A stretch of 22,482 nt of DNA from JABWBD01 sp040768665 (GCA_040768665.1 JAXGMN010000102.1:1-22482), one strand, 5' to 3'; counted from the first letter of the stretch, positions 8,601-16,053 are shown. Numbers and translations are program-made. Notes: generated by a model not told the origin, from the letters alone.

Positions 8601-9089
8601 TTTGAAGTACAGCCGCGTCTGCCGGATCGACGTCACCACGATCCAGTCGCACGGCAGATTGATCGCGTAGCGATACCCCTGGTCGACCGCCGACATCCGC
8701 CGCCCGCCGTACGGCCGCTCCAGCGGATCCTTCCGGCCCCTTCCTCCAGCCGCCACCAGAAACTTCTCGCTCCCGCCCGCGCTCGTGCCGAACTCGCCCA
8801 GCACCGCGTCGGCAAACTTCCCGTCCACCTCCACGTGCTTCTCCCGCGAGATCGTATACCGCTCGCCCCCGTCCGCCGGCCGCCGGTAACCCAAGAGCCC
8901 GCAAAGACATCCGTCAGAAAATCCGGCAACAGCTCCTGCTCTTTGAACCCATCCGCCCGTCCCGACCCGATCAGCGTCGCCCAATGCTCCAGGCTATCCC
9001 GGCAATCCTCAACCTCCGTCGACAACGGGAACCCAGCCATACGCCCGCACCACGTCCGGGCGAAACAGCGGTTTTCGTTCGACAGGCAC
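5682..9089 (-). pseudogene. Type IIG (Eco57I/TaqI-like) restriction-methylase, multiply frameshifted
   Basis: A GTG at 9089 preceded by AGAGGAGGGG opens a gene of about 1,130 codons. Its pieces lie in all three minus-strand frames in the right order. They are: N-terminal region (VPVERKPLFRPDVVR, then EVEDCRDSLEHW, ELLPDFLTDVF, GLLGYRRP); the long central section intact in one frame about 8900-7670 (DWIVVTSIRQTRLYF, LFCAFCEDRG, HIFEQSITDLER, EGAFYTPAFVTRYIVEQ); methylase motif IV GGFDVVVANPPYVRQE about 7235; and the TaqI-like target-recognition end (VYQDITWRPQFCLDT, WLAAVLNSPAAWW) about 6560-5682. Frame changes are visible near 9040, 8904, 7660, 7481, 7439, 7365, 7283, 7035, 6979, 6830 and several between 6720 and 6580. 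SAM-binding motif I (normally DPACGSGAF, about 7586-7612) reads R-S-T-C-R-S-R-A-F. Most indels fall in short base runs, so sequencing error cannot be excluded for some. Confidence 0.85.
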
Positions 9090-9145
9090 AGCAATTCCCC
9101 TCCTCTGGCGAACCGATTCTACCAGCCCAGCCGCCCGGGTGGAAG
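8812..9145. repeat. Direct repeat copy 1: 5' end of the Type IIG gene
   Basis: This segment (leader, ribosome-binding site, GTG start and the first roughly 90 codons of the Type IIG pseudogene) recurs in the same orientation at 10077-10320, nearly 90% identical by eye where aligned. Copy 1 contains 94 bases (8859-8952) missing in copy 2. Both ends of the missing block carry CCGC (8859-8862 and 8953-8956), so copy 2 looks like a deletion across a 4-base microhomology. Confidence 0.85.
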
Positions 9146-9225
9146 GGGCCTGAAGTTGCGAACGATTCCTCGGCGTCCAGCTTCGAGGTAGAATACCCTG
9201 CAGGCGAAGGAAAGGAGTGATGCTC

Positions 9226-9480
9226 GTGTCCTACCCATTCCTCCAGACATTCAACAGCGAGTCCGCGCTCAAATGGAAAGCGGCCACTTCGAGTCGGAAG
9301 ACGACGTTCTTCGCGAGGCGATCGCTACCTGGAGCGACGCCAGCCAGGGCTTCAAGAGCTTCGCGACATGGTCCGCGAGGCCGACGAGCAGATCGCCGCC
9401 GGCCGAGCCGGCCCATTCGACGCGGAGCATACCAAGAGTGCGGTCCGCAGACGTCTCGCCCGCACGAGAACTGTGACTGA
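9226..9480 (+). pseudogene. ParD-like antitoxin remnant (frameshifted)
   Basis: AAGGAG at 9212-9216 precedes a GTG at 9226 (V-S-Y-P-F). Reading across frames gives the ParD/CC2985-type antitoxin: PDIQQRVRAQMESGHFESED, then DDVLREAIAT, then ERRQPGLQELRDMVREADEQ and IAAGRAGPFDAEHTKSAVRR. Frame changes lie near 9244 (one base short before CCAGACATTC), near 9331 (before GAGCGACGCCAG) and near the 3' end. Each is a single base. The last stop, TGA at 9478-9480, overlaps the ATG of the toxin remnant (TGATG), the normal operon coupling. With the frames broken no full antitoxin would be made, unless these are assembly errors. Confidence 0.75.
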
Positions 9481-9783
9481 TGCCTGCCGCCCGCCGGTCG
9501 GAAGCCGCGGAATGCGACCTGCAAGACATCGCATTTCACATCGCCTTCGTGGAACGTCGCCCTGTCAGCGCGGATCGCATCATTGACGAACGGATTGCCC
9601 AGGCGGAGAAACTCGCCGAACTTTCGGTGACTGCCACGCTTAGACCTGCGCCGGAAATCGGCGAAGGCGTCAGGCTTTTTCCGTACAGCTGCTGGGTTCT
9701 TCTTTTCGATACCAACCGCACGGCGTTGACGTTCGCGCTTCGCCGATGGCAGTCAGGACTACTTGTCTTGGAAGTTGAGGTAG
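9480..9783 (+). pseudogene. ParE/RelE-family toxin remnant (frameshifted)
   Basis: The frame from the ATG at 9480 encodes a ParE-like N-terminal two thirds: ECDLQDIAFHIAF, SADRIIDERIAQAEKLAEL, RPAPEIGEGVRLFPYS. This follows the family pattern 'DL..I..YIA.....AA.R.I..I......L...P..GR.RPE...G.RSF...'. The last strand continues in another frame (RYQPHGVDVR, from about 9700). The terminal helix is in a third frame (RFADGSQDYLSWKLR, TAG at 9781-9783). Two single-base frame changes, near 9700 and 9736, therefore break the C-terminal beta strands. The module lies on the opposite strand to its neighbours, between the two copies of the restriction-gene 5' end. Confidence 0.75.
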
Positions 9784-9799
9784 TGCCAAATCGCTCACA

Positions 9800-10263
9800 T
9801 CATATCCGCGCGCTTTGAGCAAAGCCGCAGCACGAGCCCGAACCAGCCGCCCGGTCACCCGCTTCCGTCCAGCTAAAGTGCTCGTTCCATACTTGATGGC
9901 GGGGATTGAACAATCGCACGATCTCGCCGGTGTTCGGATCCAGAGCGGAAACACGGTCCGATTTATGATCGTTACAGAGAGAACAGGCCAGCCAAAGGTT
10001 CTCTTCTTCGGTAAGCCCGCCCAGCGATTCGGGGACGAGGTGATCGATTTCCATTGGGGCACCGCTCGGCAATTTGCCGAACTCCGCATCCACGTCCACG
10101 TGCCTTTCCCGCGAGTTCGTATACCGCCCGTCCCGACCCTGCTCAGCTTCGCCCAATGCTCCAGGCTCTCCCGGCAATCCTCAACCTCCGCCGGCAACCG
10201 GAACCCGGCCAAATGCGCCCGCACCACATCCGGGCGAAACAGCGGTTTTCGTTCGACAGGCAC
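9800..10263 (-). pseudogene. Chimeric remnant: Type IIG N-terminus joined to HNH endonuclease core
   Basis: The GTG at 10263 with GAGGAGGGG upstream starts the same N-terminus as the neighbouring Type IIG gene (VPVERKPLFRPDVVRAHLAG, then EVEDCRESLEHWAKL). After the microhomology deletion the frame shifts to RYTNSRERHVDVDAEFG, which corresponds to the part about 31 residues further on in the Type IIG protein. It then passes straight into an HNH nuclease core: MEIDHLVPESLGG, EENLWLACSLCNDHKSD, DPNTGEIVRLFNPR, WNEHFSW. The DH, N and the C-x-x-C-N..K signature of the HNH fold are present. The usual N-terminal C-x-x-C knuckle is missing and the C-terminal 'G.T..GRAT' region is garbled. It is probably non-functional, although the 9800-10177 frame alone could give a 125-aa HNH peptide. 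Confidence 0.7.
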
Positions 10264-10320
10264 AGCGATTCCCCTCCTCTGGTGAACAGATTCTACCAGC
10301 CCAGCCGCCCCGTTGAAAGG
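10077..10320. repeat. Direct repeat copy 2: duplicated 5' end of the Type IIG gene
   Basis: Matches 8812-9145 in the same orientation, including the leader up to the shared 'ATTCTACCAGCCCAGCCGCC'. It lacks the 94 bases bounded by CCGC in copy 1. Copy 2 retains two bases near the start (codons for R-A-H-L-A-G) that copy 1 has lost near 9040, so each copy preserves information the other lacks. Confidence 0.85.
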
Positions 10321-10335
10321 ACAAGAAAGTAGCAC

Positions 10336-10779
10336 CCACGCTCCGTGGGCCGTCCGCCAAAGTGCCGCTTGACCCTGGATCCCAAAAATTCCGCCCTTGG
10401 CCTAAAAAAACCGCTTGACCATCCGGCGCCGCATCGTCCATGATGATGCGTACAGGTAAACCGATGAACACGAAGCCCCAGCCACTACGCCCTTCCCGGG
10501 CCGCCGCCTTCTTAACAGCCGCCGGTTTCGGCAGACGCGGCTCCTCGCCCTGTTTCGCCGCCCGGCAAACCGACCTCTTCTCCTCAACCGCCCAACATCG
10601 CCCCCAAAATCCCCACCCGCCTTCGCCTTTAAACGCTCGTCGCCCGATGCAACACCTCCTCACAATGATGGTTCGCGTCGGCGGTCATCCACCGCCCTTA
10701 AACCCCTTCATGAGAGCCCACTTGCGACGCACCGCCTTCCCATGCAACACCAACGCGGTGCGTTGCGTAGCGCCCCGCG
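10336..10779. other. Gene-free stretch holding one copy of a dispersed 43-base motif
   Basis: Low-complexity, C-rich DNA of about 440 bases. Open frames on both strands lack ribosome-binding sites and are Arg/Pro/Ser-rich, as expected of chance frames in GC-rich DNA. The recognisable item is a copy of the dispersed motif at 10399-10443. Confidence 0.55.
10399..10443. repeat. Dispersed motif copy A (GGCC-T-A7-CC ... GCGCCGCATCG-CCATG)
   Basis: Shares GGCC, a run of seven A, CC, a 'TTGAC' and GCGCCGCATCG.CCATG with 13728-13770 in the same order and spacing, same orientation. The two copies sit in otherwise unrelated gene-free DNA 3.3 kb apart. Confidence 0.7.
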
Positions 10780-11847
10780 TTGCCACGAGGATCCCAAGCC
10801 TCCGTGAGGAATCCCACACCATGTACAGATAAGCCACCAACGCCGACGACGCTTCTCCGTGGGTATCGGAAGAGCCTGCCTCGCAAAAGCAGGTATCCAG
10901 ACGGGCCCGCCGCCTCCGCGCAGTCAACCAGCGGAAGCGACGGGCTTCATCCACACATGCACACGCTGGTCACGTGTGGGGCGTTTACGCGCGAGGGCGA
11001 GTTTCTGGAAGTACCCGAGTTGGATAAGGAGCGGCTACTCGCGGCGTGGCAGGAGGCAGTGTTTGCCCTGTATCTGGCCGAGGGCAAGATCGAGCCGGAA
11101 GTGGTCGAGAACATGCGGAGCTGGCCGCACAGCGGGTTCAGTGTCGATCAGTCGGTGTTTTTGGCCGCGGAGGATCAAGCGGGGATTGAGCGCGTGGTGC
11201 AGTACATGACGCGTTGCCCTTTTAGCCTCTCGCGCCTCGTCGAGGTGACCAGCAGCGGGCAGGTGGTCTACAAGGCGGAAAAGGATGCTTGTCGAGCCTT
11301 TCCCGATCCGGAAGACGCGGGCCTGGGGCGCGGGGTGAAGCGGAACTTCCAGATCCTCTCGCCGCTGGATTTCCTGGCCGAGTTCACGCAGCACATTCCG
11401 CCGAAGGGATCGCATCTCGTTCGGTACTATGGCTGGTATTCCAACAAGGCACGTGGAGTGCGTGCGAAGGCAGCGGAAGCCGCACGCGCGGCAGAATTGC
11501 CGCCCGCGTCGTCCGGTCCCGAGGCGGCAGGGGTCCGGACGCGAAGCCGCTCGAGCCAGACTTGGGCGATGCTGATCAAGCGGGTGTACGAGTTCGATCC
11601 GCTGGTTTGTTCGCAGTGTGGTGGCCAGATGAAGGTGATTGCATTCATCGAGCCGCCGCAGCAGGAGGTGATCGAGAAGATTCTGCGTCACTGCGGTCTT
11701 TGGGAAGCGGCGCCGCCGCGGGGACCGCCGAGCGAGAATGCTTCCGTCCACGTCGGCGATGGCTTGTCGGACCACTTGGCGTCGCCTTCCGACGAGCCGG
11801 CGGAACTCACCTACGTGGACGAAGCGACCTTCTGGGCGACGTTCTGA
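10780..11847 (+). CDS. IS91-family (HUH/Y) transposase, N-terminally truncated
   Basis: Family similarity begins only about 10945, at HPHMHTLVTCGAF, which carries the HxH of the HUH motif. It continues through VVQYMTRCPFSLSRL (the region of the catalytic tyrosine in IS91 enzymes), RNFQILSPLDFLAEFTQHIP, HLVRYYGWYSNKARG, and the C-terminal zinc-ribbon-like CSQCGGQMKVIAFI, to TGA at 11847. The N-terminal zinc-binding domain and first roughly 150 residues of IS91 transposases are absent. The 55 residues before HPHMH in the open frame (10780-10944) are not similar to anything I know and have no ribosome-binding site, so they are probably not translated. I interpret this as an IS91 copy with its 5' part replaced. 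It is probably immobile, although HUH and Tyr regions remain. Confidence 0.85.
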   Translation: MPRGSQASVRNPTPCTDKPPTPTTLLRGYRKSLPRKSRYPDGPAASAQSTSGSDGLHPHMHTLVTCGAFTREGEFLEVPELDKERLLAAWQEAVFALYLAEGKIEPEVVENMRSWPHSGFSVDQSVFLAAEDQAGIERVVQYMTRCPFSLSRLVEVTSSGQVVYKAEKDACRAFPDPEDAGLGRGVKRNFQILSPLDFLAEFTQHIPPKGSHLVRYYGWYSNKARGVRAKAAEAARAAELPPASSGPEAAGVRTRSRSSQTWAMLIKRVYEFDPLVCSQCGGQMKVIAFIEPPQQEVIEKILRHCGLWEAAPPRGPPSENASVHVGDGLSDHLASPSDEPAELTYVDEATFWATF

Positions 11848-12326
11848 TTTTGCCCGCCCACGCGCTGGGCACAGGGACGGTGCGTGCCAACTGCGGGATT
11901 CGCCGTTGATCTGGGTCCGACCAACCATCACCGAACTGTCCGAGAGCTCCCAAAGAGCGTCCTGGGGCGCTTGCTGCCGTGCCGGGGGTAAGAAGCGAAG
12001 GCGCCGGCCGCGGCCGCCTTCTTGCACCCCTGACCACCCTATTCTTCCGGGCTAGACTCAGCGGCCGTGGGAAATCATTTTTCCTATCACCCTATTCCTG
12101 CAACACTAATCCCTAATCCCGGTCTGACCCCAGATCTCCTCGATCGTGGACGTCCGGCTTCTCAGGATGGGCCTGTCCCTTGGGCCGCGTGTTGATGCTC
12201 GACGGGGGCGAGTTCTTGGTCAGGCCAGGGCCAGGCGTGAACCCGTCGCCGGTTTTGCCGGGTCGGGCTATTTCGGTTCGACGGCACCGCTCGGAAGCCG
12301 CCGCCGGGTGGGCCACACTCCGTCGT
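11848..12326. other. Gene-free 3' flank of the IS91 remnant
   Basis: About 480 bases between transposase stop and the next gene. An imperfect hairpin lies at 11990-12023: AAGAAG pairs with CTTCTT around a GC-rich palindromic core GGCCGCGGCC. IS91-type elements carry their replication-origin end downstream of the transposase, so this fold-back may be part of that end; this is inferred. The right boundary of the element cannot be fixed from one copy. No gene seen. Confidence 0.45.
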
Positions 12327-13553
12327 TCACCAGTCGTCGCAATCGTACTCCGGCGGCGCCTCGCCATGCGACTCGACCAGTGCCGGGCCTTGCATCTCCG
12401 GGTCCGGAGGTTTGACCTCCTCCAGCCGTACCTGAAACTCCCAGTCCGCGCCAAAGTCGTAGCGGAACACCATACGGTCGCCTTCTTCGATTGGGAGATA
12501 GCCGATCGCGTACTCGTCGGTGAACGCTTCGCCTTCTATTTCGGGACGCACCACGTTCGTGGTGGTGCCGTCCGGTTCCCGAATGATGAACTCAAAGAGA
12601 TGTTCGCCATCGAACTCGAACGCCTGGATGATCGCCCAGGCGAGGTCTTCCAGACTGCCTTCCGCCGGGATGGCGATTCGCCGCCACACGTCGGCAATCG
12701 AGACCTGGAAGACAAAGACGCCATTGCGAAGCTCGAGTTCGGGGAAATGGAGATTGTTGCGCCAATCGGGAAAGCACTCCGCCAACAGACCTTGCCAATG
12801 CCCGAAACCGACGACGACTTCCGGCGTTTGCAGAATCTCGTCGGGATATTCGGGAAGGAGTAGATCCAGGAGGGCCTCTCCCCAAGGGGATCGGCGGAGT
12901 GCCAGGATCCGCCATGCTTCGCCTTGCTTGGGCTTTGCGGTGTCGGCCTCCACCATTCCGAACATCTCCAGCAGAGCGACCGAGCAAGTCCGGGAGGAAC
13001 TGTAGAGGAATCCCTCGCTGCGGGCGCCCTTCTCGAAGGTGATGCCGCCGGGCGGTATCCTCCGCCACACGGACACCGCATCATACATCCAATCGTCCGT
13101 AAAGAGTCCGCTCTCTCGCCCGCCAAGCGTCTCCCGAGAGGCGAATCGCAGCCAGGCTTCGAGCAGATTGAAATACTTCTCCGTCCAGTTTAGCGTCCGC
13201 CACTGGTCGACCATCGCCGGGTTGAGGACCAGGCGGCCGGCTTGCCCTTCGCCTTTCGCCAAGGCGAGCTCTGTTGTGCGGAGCAGCAGATAGAGGCCCG
13301 TAAGGTGCGGGAACGACCTCTGCTGAGGACGGCTCAACGCCGGCCGCAGCGGCTTCGCCATCTTCGCGTCGAGCTCCAGGAGGCGATTCAACGGCAGGAA
13401 GTGGTACTTCCCCGTCGTCCGCAACCCTTCGGGGCCGATGAAATCCAAGAGGCTCTCAAAATCGCGGAGGATGGTGCCCGGACCATCGGGGCCGATCGTC
13501 TGCTTGCGGAACAGTTCGGCTTGGGCAACGCTGGGCTTTTTTGCAGGCGGCAT
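12327..13553 (-). CDS. pRiA4b ORF-3-like protein, 408 aa
   Basis: The ATG at 13553 is preceded by GGAAGAG. Residues about 278-395 match the pRiA4b ORF-3-like domain: VFVFQVSIADVWRRIAIPAE, SLEDLAWAIIQAFEFDGEHL, a Tyr/Asp-rich beta region with FRYDFGADWEFQVRLE, and the acidic end (PPEYDCDDW). Residues 1-270 are a helical, Trp/Leu-rich region (LRTTGKYHFLPLNRLLELD, WTEKYFNLLEAWLRF) found in longer members of this group. The domain occurs on plasmids and with mobile elements; its molecular function is not established. The reading frame is intact and codon usage resembles the flanks. It is isolated: 480 bases of gene-free DNA on one side, 300 on the other. Family assignment good, role unknown. Confidence 0.85.
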   Translation of the reverse strand: MPPAKKPSVAQAELFRKQTIGPDGPGTILRDFESLLDFIGPEGLRTTGKYHFLPLNRLLELDAKMAKPLRPALSRPQQRSFPHLTGLYLLLRTTELALAKGEGQAGRLVLNPAMVDQWRTLNWTEKYFNLLEAWLRFASRETLGGRESGLFTDDWMYDAVSVWRRIPPGGITFEKGARSEGFLYSSSRTCSVALLEMFGMVEADTAKPKQGEAWRILALRRSPWGEALLDLLLPEYPDEILQTPEVVVGFGHWQGLLAECFPDWRNNLHFPELELRNGVFVFQVSIADVWRRIAIPAEGSLEDLAWAIIQAFEFDGEHLFEFIIREPDGTTTNVVRPEIEGEAFTDEYAIGYLPIEEGDRMVFRYDFGADWEFQVRLEEVKPPDPEMQGPALVESHGEAPPEYDCDDW

Positions 13554-13858
13554 GCTTTCTCTTCCGAAAACGACGTTTCCACGGCACGGACCCCAGTGTA
13601 TCCCGGCAGAGTGCCCGCCGCCATCTGCTTACGCCCCTGGGTTGCGCCCGACCAAAATCCCGGAAAAGCCGTCTTGTCGAAGAATTCCCCGGCCCCGCCT
13701 GCCTGTCGAGCTTCTCCTCACCTCCCTGGCCAAAAAAACCTGTTTGACAGATCGCGCCGCATCGACCATGCTCAAAAAACAGTAGTGGACAACCGCTGCA
13801 GCTTCCATCGCACCGACGGAACGGTGTGGCAATTCTTCGATTCTCCAGTTCGGCGAGA
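13554..13858. other. Gene-free stretch with dispersed motif copy B
   Basis: About 305 bases between two minus-strand genes. It contains the leader of the pRiA4b-like gene and the dispersed motif at 13728-13770. No coding sequence or RNA recognised. Confidence 0.5.
13728..13770. repeat. Dispersed motif copy B
   Basis: GGCC, seven A, CC, TTTGACAG, then GCGCCGCATCGACCATG, matching 10399-10443 in order and spacing. Copy B lacks the T between GGCC and the A-run. Read on the minus strand both copies begin CATGG.CGATGCGGCGC and end in a T7 run. Confidence 0.7.
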
Positions 13859-15020
13859 TTAAGCCATTGCCAGCTCCAAGTCAAAATCGGGTGTGCCGAC
13901 GGTGACGATGCCCAGGTAGCCATCGACGGTCACCAAATCGCCGTCGTTGAGCAGATTCACAGCGTCGGGGATGCCGTTGACGCAGGGTATTCCCAATTCG
14001 CGGGCGATAATGGCCCCGTGAATAAGCATGCCCCCGCGCCGCTCCACGATCGCCGAGGCGAGGGGAACCAGATGGGTCATCATCGGCTGGATGGCGTCGC
14101 AAACCAGGACTTCGCCGGCTGGCCTCGCGCAGTGGCGGATTCCGCCTTAATTGGTCCGCGAGTCCACGAAGGGCGGCATTCCGTTGCGTTGCCAACAGAT
14201 CTTCGCCCTGCAACAAGCCAACGAACTCGTAAGGATCCTGGGGGCGCACCGCATCGTTGTAGTAGACGGCCAAATGGCGAACACCGTGGGCGAACGGGAT
14301 GAATTCGTCCCTGTATGTCTTTTTCCAGCGCTGGACCGCGGCCATGCGATCCTCGATGGCGGAGGCCAATTCCTCATCGGTGCGGTTTTCCAGATCCTCC
14401 GCGGCCAGCCGCGTTCCTTCCGCCTCGAGTGCTGGAATCAACTCTTCGGCAACGCGGGTTCGCAGCTTGCGCAGGCGGACCATTCCGGGGCGCAATGTGA
14501 GATACCAACCCCGCTCGTCCTCGCCATCCGAGGCCGGACCGGTGACCGGCCTGGCCTGGAGCAGAGTGAATCGCTCTCGGTGCCCCGTCCACTCGATATC
14601 CGGCACCCAAGCGAAGAGCGATTCCACATCCGTCAGCACGCCAAGCAAATGGCTCAGATCCTGCTCTTCCAGGAGCGGCAGTGGCGTGCCCGCTGCGTCC
14701 CGGCGACCCGCACGCCACTCGACGATCGTCCCGTCGGACCTTCGCAGGTGCCATCGGTCGGGATCGACTTGCCCGTCGACGAGTCCCGAGCAGAGCCCGG
14801 GAACCGCTTCCACGATCGCAATCTCACGGGAAAGCTGCCGCGGATCGCATCCGAATGCAACACCCGACACCGCTTCCGTTCGCATGGCCTGCACCAACAC
14901 CGCCATCCGACTTCGCCCCGGATCAAGGCCGAGTTCTTGCCGGTAAAGCATGGCAGCATCGGACCATAAAGAAGCCCAGACCAATCGGACGGCATCGAGT
15001 ACTGCCTGGCGACCGGCCCT
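13859..15020 (-). pseudogene. PEP-synthase/PPDK-like protein, 5'-truncated with internal deletion
   Basis: The frame from about 15020 reads like the late part of a PEP-synthase ATP-grasp (PPDK_N) domain: AVLDAVRLVWASLWSDAAML, MAVLVQAMRTEAVSGVAFG, then WVPDIEWTGH and FTLLQARPV, which normally closes that domain. A linker follows (DLENRTDEELASAIEDRMAA, ATQRNAALRGLADQLRR). At about 14140 the frame shifts and jumps to the phosphohistidine swivel domain: GEVLVCDAIQPMMTHLVPLA, ERRGGMLIHGAIIARELGIP (His retained), DGDLVTVDGYLGIVTVG, stop at 13859. Missing are the first roughly 200 or more residues, including the start, and the stretch normally lying between linker and swivel. Both losses would abolish pyruvate/PEP chemistry. 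No start codon with a ribosome-binding site precedes the fragment. Confidence 0.75.
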
Positions 15021-15153
15021 GCGTGCACAGGACGCCGTACGGCCGCTCACGAACCAAATGCTGGATCCGCGAGACGAGATCCGACTGCTTGGACTCCGAA
15101 TCGATTCCCGTCTTTGCGGCCGCGGGCACGTGTAATCGGTCAGATTCGCTCAT
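15016..15153 (-). pseudogene. N-terminal stump of a pyridoxamine-oxidase-like flavin protein
   Basis: The ATG at 15153 is preceded by CAGGAG nine to ten bases upstream. It encodes MSESDRLHVPAAAK and then SDLVSRIQHLVRERPYGVLC-TQG. This resembles the first helix and strand of the pyridoxamine-5'-phosphate-oxidase-like split barrel ('...L..Q..AVLAT.G..PY.SLV.F'). The match ends at about 15016, exactly where the PEP-synthase-like frame takes over. The two fragments therefore meet at a deletion joint that removed the rest of one gene and the front of the other. If translated, the frame continues out of phase into a meaningless tail. Confidence 0.6.
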
Positions 15154-15543
15154 AGGAAGCATCTCCTGCCACAGGAAGAACGGCAAGTAACCGTTCACGG
15201 GGCGGCTGGGGACTGGTCCATTTTTCGGCCAATTCGAGTGTTTTGGCGTCAAAGACGTTGGCCGAAAACATGGACCTGTCCCCTCTCTTCCGCCCCGTGA
15301 ACGGTTACAACGGCAATACCGCCCACCGCGACGGCTGCATTGTCCTTATTGACTATCCTACTCCAGGGGCTCCTGGTGGGCCACCCAGCACGACATTTGC
15401 GAAAGTGGGGTTGTGCCCGTTCCGTCCAAAAAAAATTTGCCGGCGTGTGAAACCGTCTGCCGTCGGGTATCGAACAATCTCCTAGTTCGGACAACGGTGC
15501 GGCGTCAAGCAAGCCGCATTCAACCCACGTAAAGGAGTTTGTG
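15154..15543. other. Gene-free stretch between divergent units, with long fold-back repeat
   Basis: About 390 bases separating the minus-strand stump from the plus-strand FAS1 gene. It contains the inverted repeat at 15187-15308 and the AAAGGAG ribosome-binding site (15531-15537) of the FAS1 gene. An A8 tract lies at about 15426-15433. I cannot assign promoter boxes with confidence. Confidence 0.55.
15187..15308. repeat. 122-bp fold-back repeat (19-bp perfect outer arms plus imperfect inner arms)
   Basis: Outer arms: GTAACCGTTCACGGGGCGG (15187-15205) and its exact reverse complement CCGCCCCGTGAACGGTTAC (15290-15308). Inner arms: GGGGACTGGTCCATTTTTCG (from 15208) pairs with the block ending CATGGACCTGTCCCC (to about 15283), with one mismatch and a small bulge, followed by CGGCCAA/TTGGCCG. 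About 45 pairs enclose a short loop near 15233-15257. It is a REP- or MITE-like palindromic element, or a transcript hairpin between convergent/divergent genes; no T-run follows it. Confidence 0.85.
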
Positions 15544-16053
15544 ATGAGACGGTTTGATTTTGGATTGGCCGCGGTCGTGATGATGATTTTGAGTGGTTCC
15601 TCGGTGCGAGGCGGCGATACTTGCCCCGCATCGACGTGCAAGCAAAAGGACATCGTCGATACCGCAGTGGCGGCGGGCAGCTTCAACACCTTGGCGGCCG
15701 CTTTGGGGGCCGGAGGCCTCGTTGATACCCTCAAGGATCAAGGCCCGTTCACGGTATTCGCGCCCACGGACGAAGCCTTTGCGAAGCTTCCGGAGGGAAC
15801 TCTCCAAGACCTGCTGAAACCCGAGAACAAGGACAAGCTGGTCAAGATCTTGACGTACCACGTGGTTCCAGGAAAGGTGCTCGCTGCCGATGTCGTCAAG
15901 CTTTCAAAGGCCAAGACAGCTCAGGGGTCTGAATTGAGTATCTCCGTCGATGGCGGCAAAGTCACGATCGACAAGTCGAATGTCGTCAAGACCGACATCC
16001 GAGCCGCCAACGGCGTGATCCACGTGATCGACTCGGTGCTGTTGACCATGTAG
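15544..16053 (+). CDS. Secreted FAS1 (fasciclin/beta-Ig-H3) domain protein, 169 aa
   Basis: I chose the ATG at 15544 over the adjacent in-frame GTG at 15541, because AAAGGAG (15531-15537) is six bases from the ATG and only three from the GTG. Residues 1-24 form a signal peptide (MRRFDFGLAAVVMMILSGSS). Two Cys (27 and 32) follow cleavage. One FAS1 domain fills residues 36-169: IVDTAVAAGSFNTLAAAL; the H1 box FTVFAPTDEAFAKLP at 69-83; TYHVVPGKV at 104-112; and the H2 box NGVIHVIDSVLL at 156-167. Single-domain secreted FAS1 proteins are common in bacteria and are thought to act in adhesion or cell-surface contacts. The gene stands alone: fold-back repeat upstream, strong terminator downstream. 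High confidence in family. Confidence 0.95.
   Translation: MRRFDFGLAAVVMMILSGSSVRGGDTCPASTCKQKDIVDTAVAAGSFNTLAAALGAGGLVDTLKDQGPFTVFAPTDEAFAKLPEGTLQDLLKPENKDKLVKILTYHVVPGKVLAADVVKLSKAKTAQGSELSISVDGGKVTIDKSNVVKTDIRAANGVIHVIDSVLLTM

Noticed and set aside
7953..9191. A 412-codon open frame on the plus strand
   Set aside because: It is antisense to the best-conserved part of the Type IIG gene; its residues (Arg, Pro, Val, Leu-rich) mirror the codons of the real protein.
10440..10832. A 130-codon plus-strand frame before the transposase
   Set aside because: No ribosome-binding site or recognisable domain; it spans the dispersed motif and low-complexity DNA.
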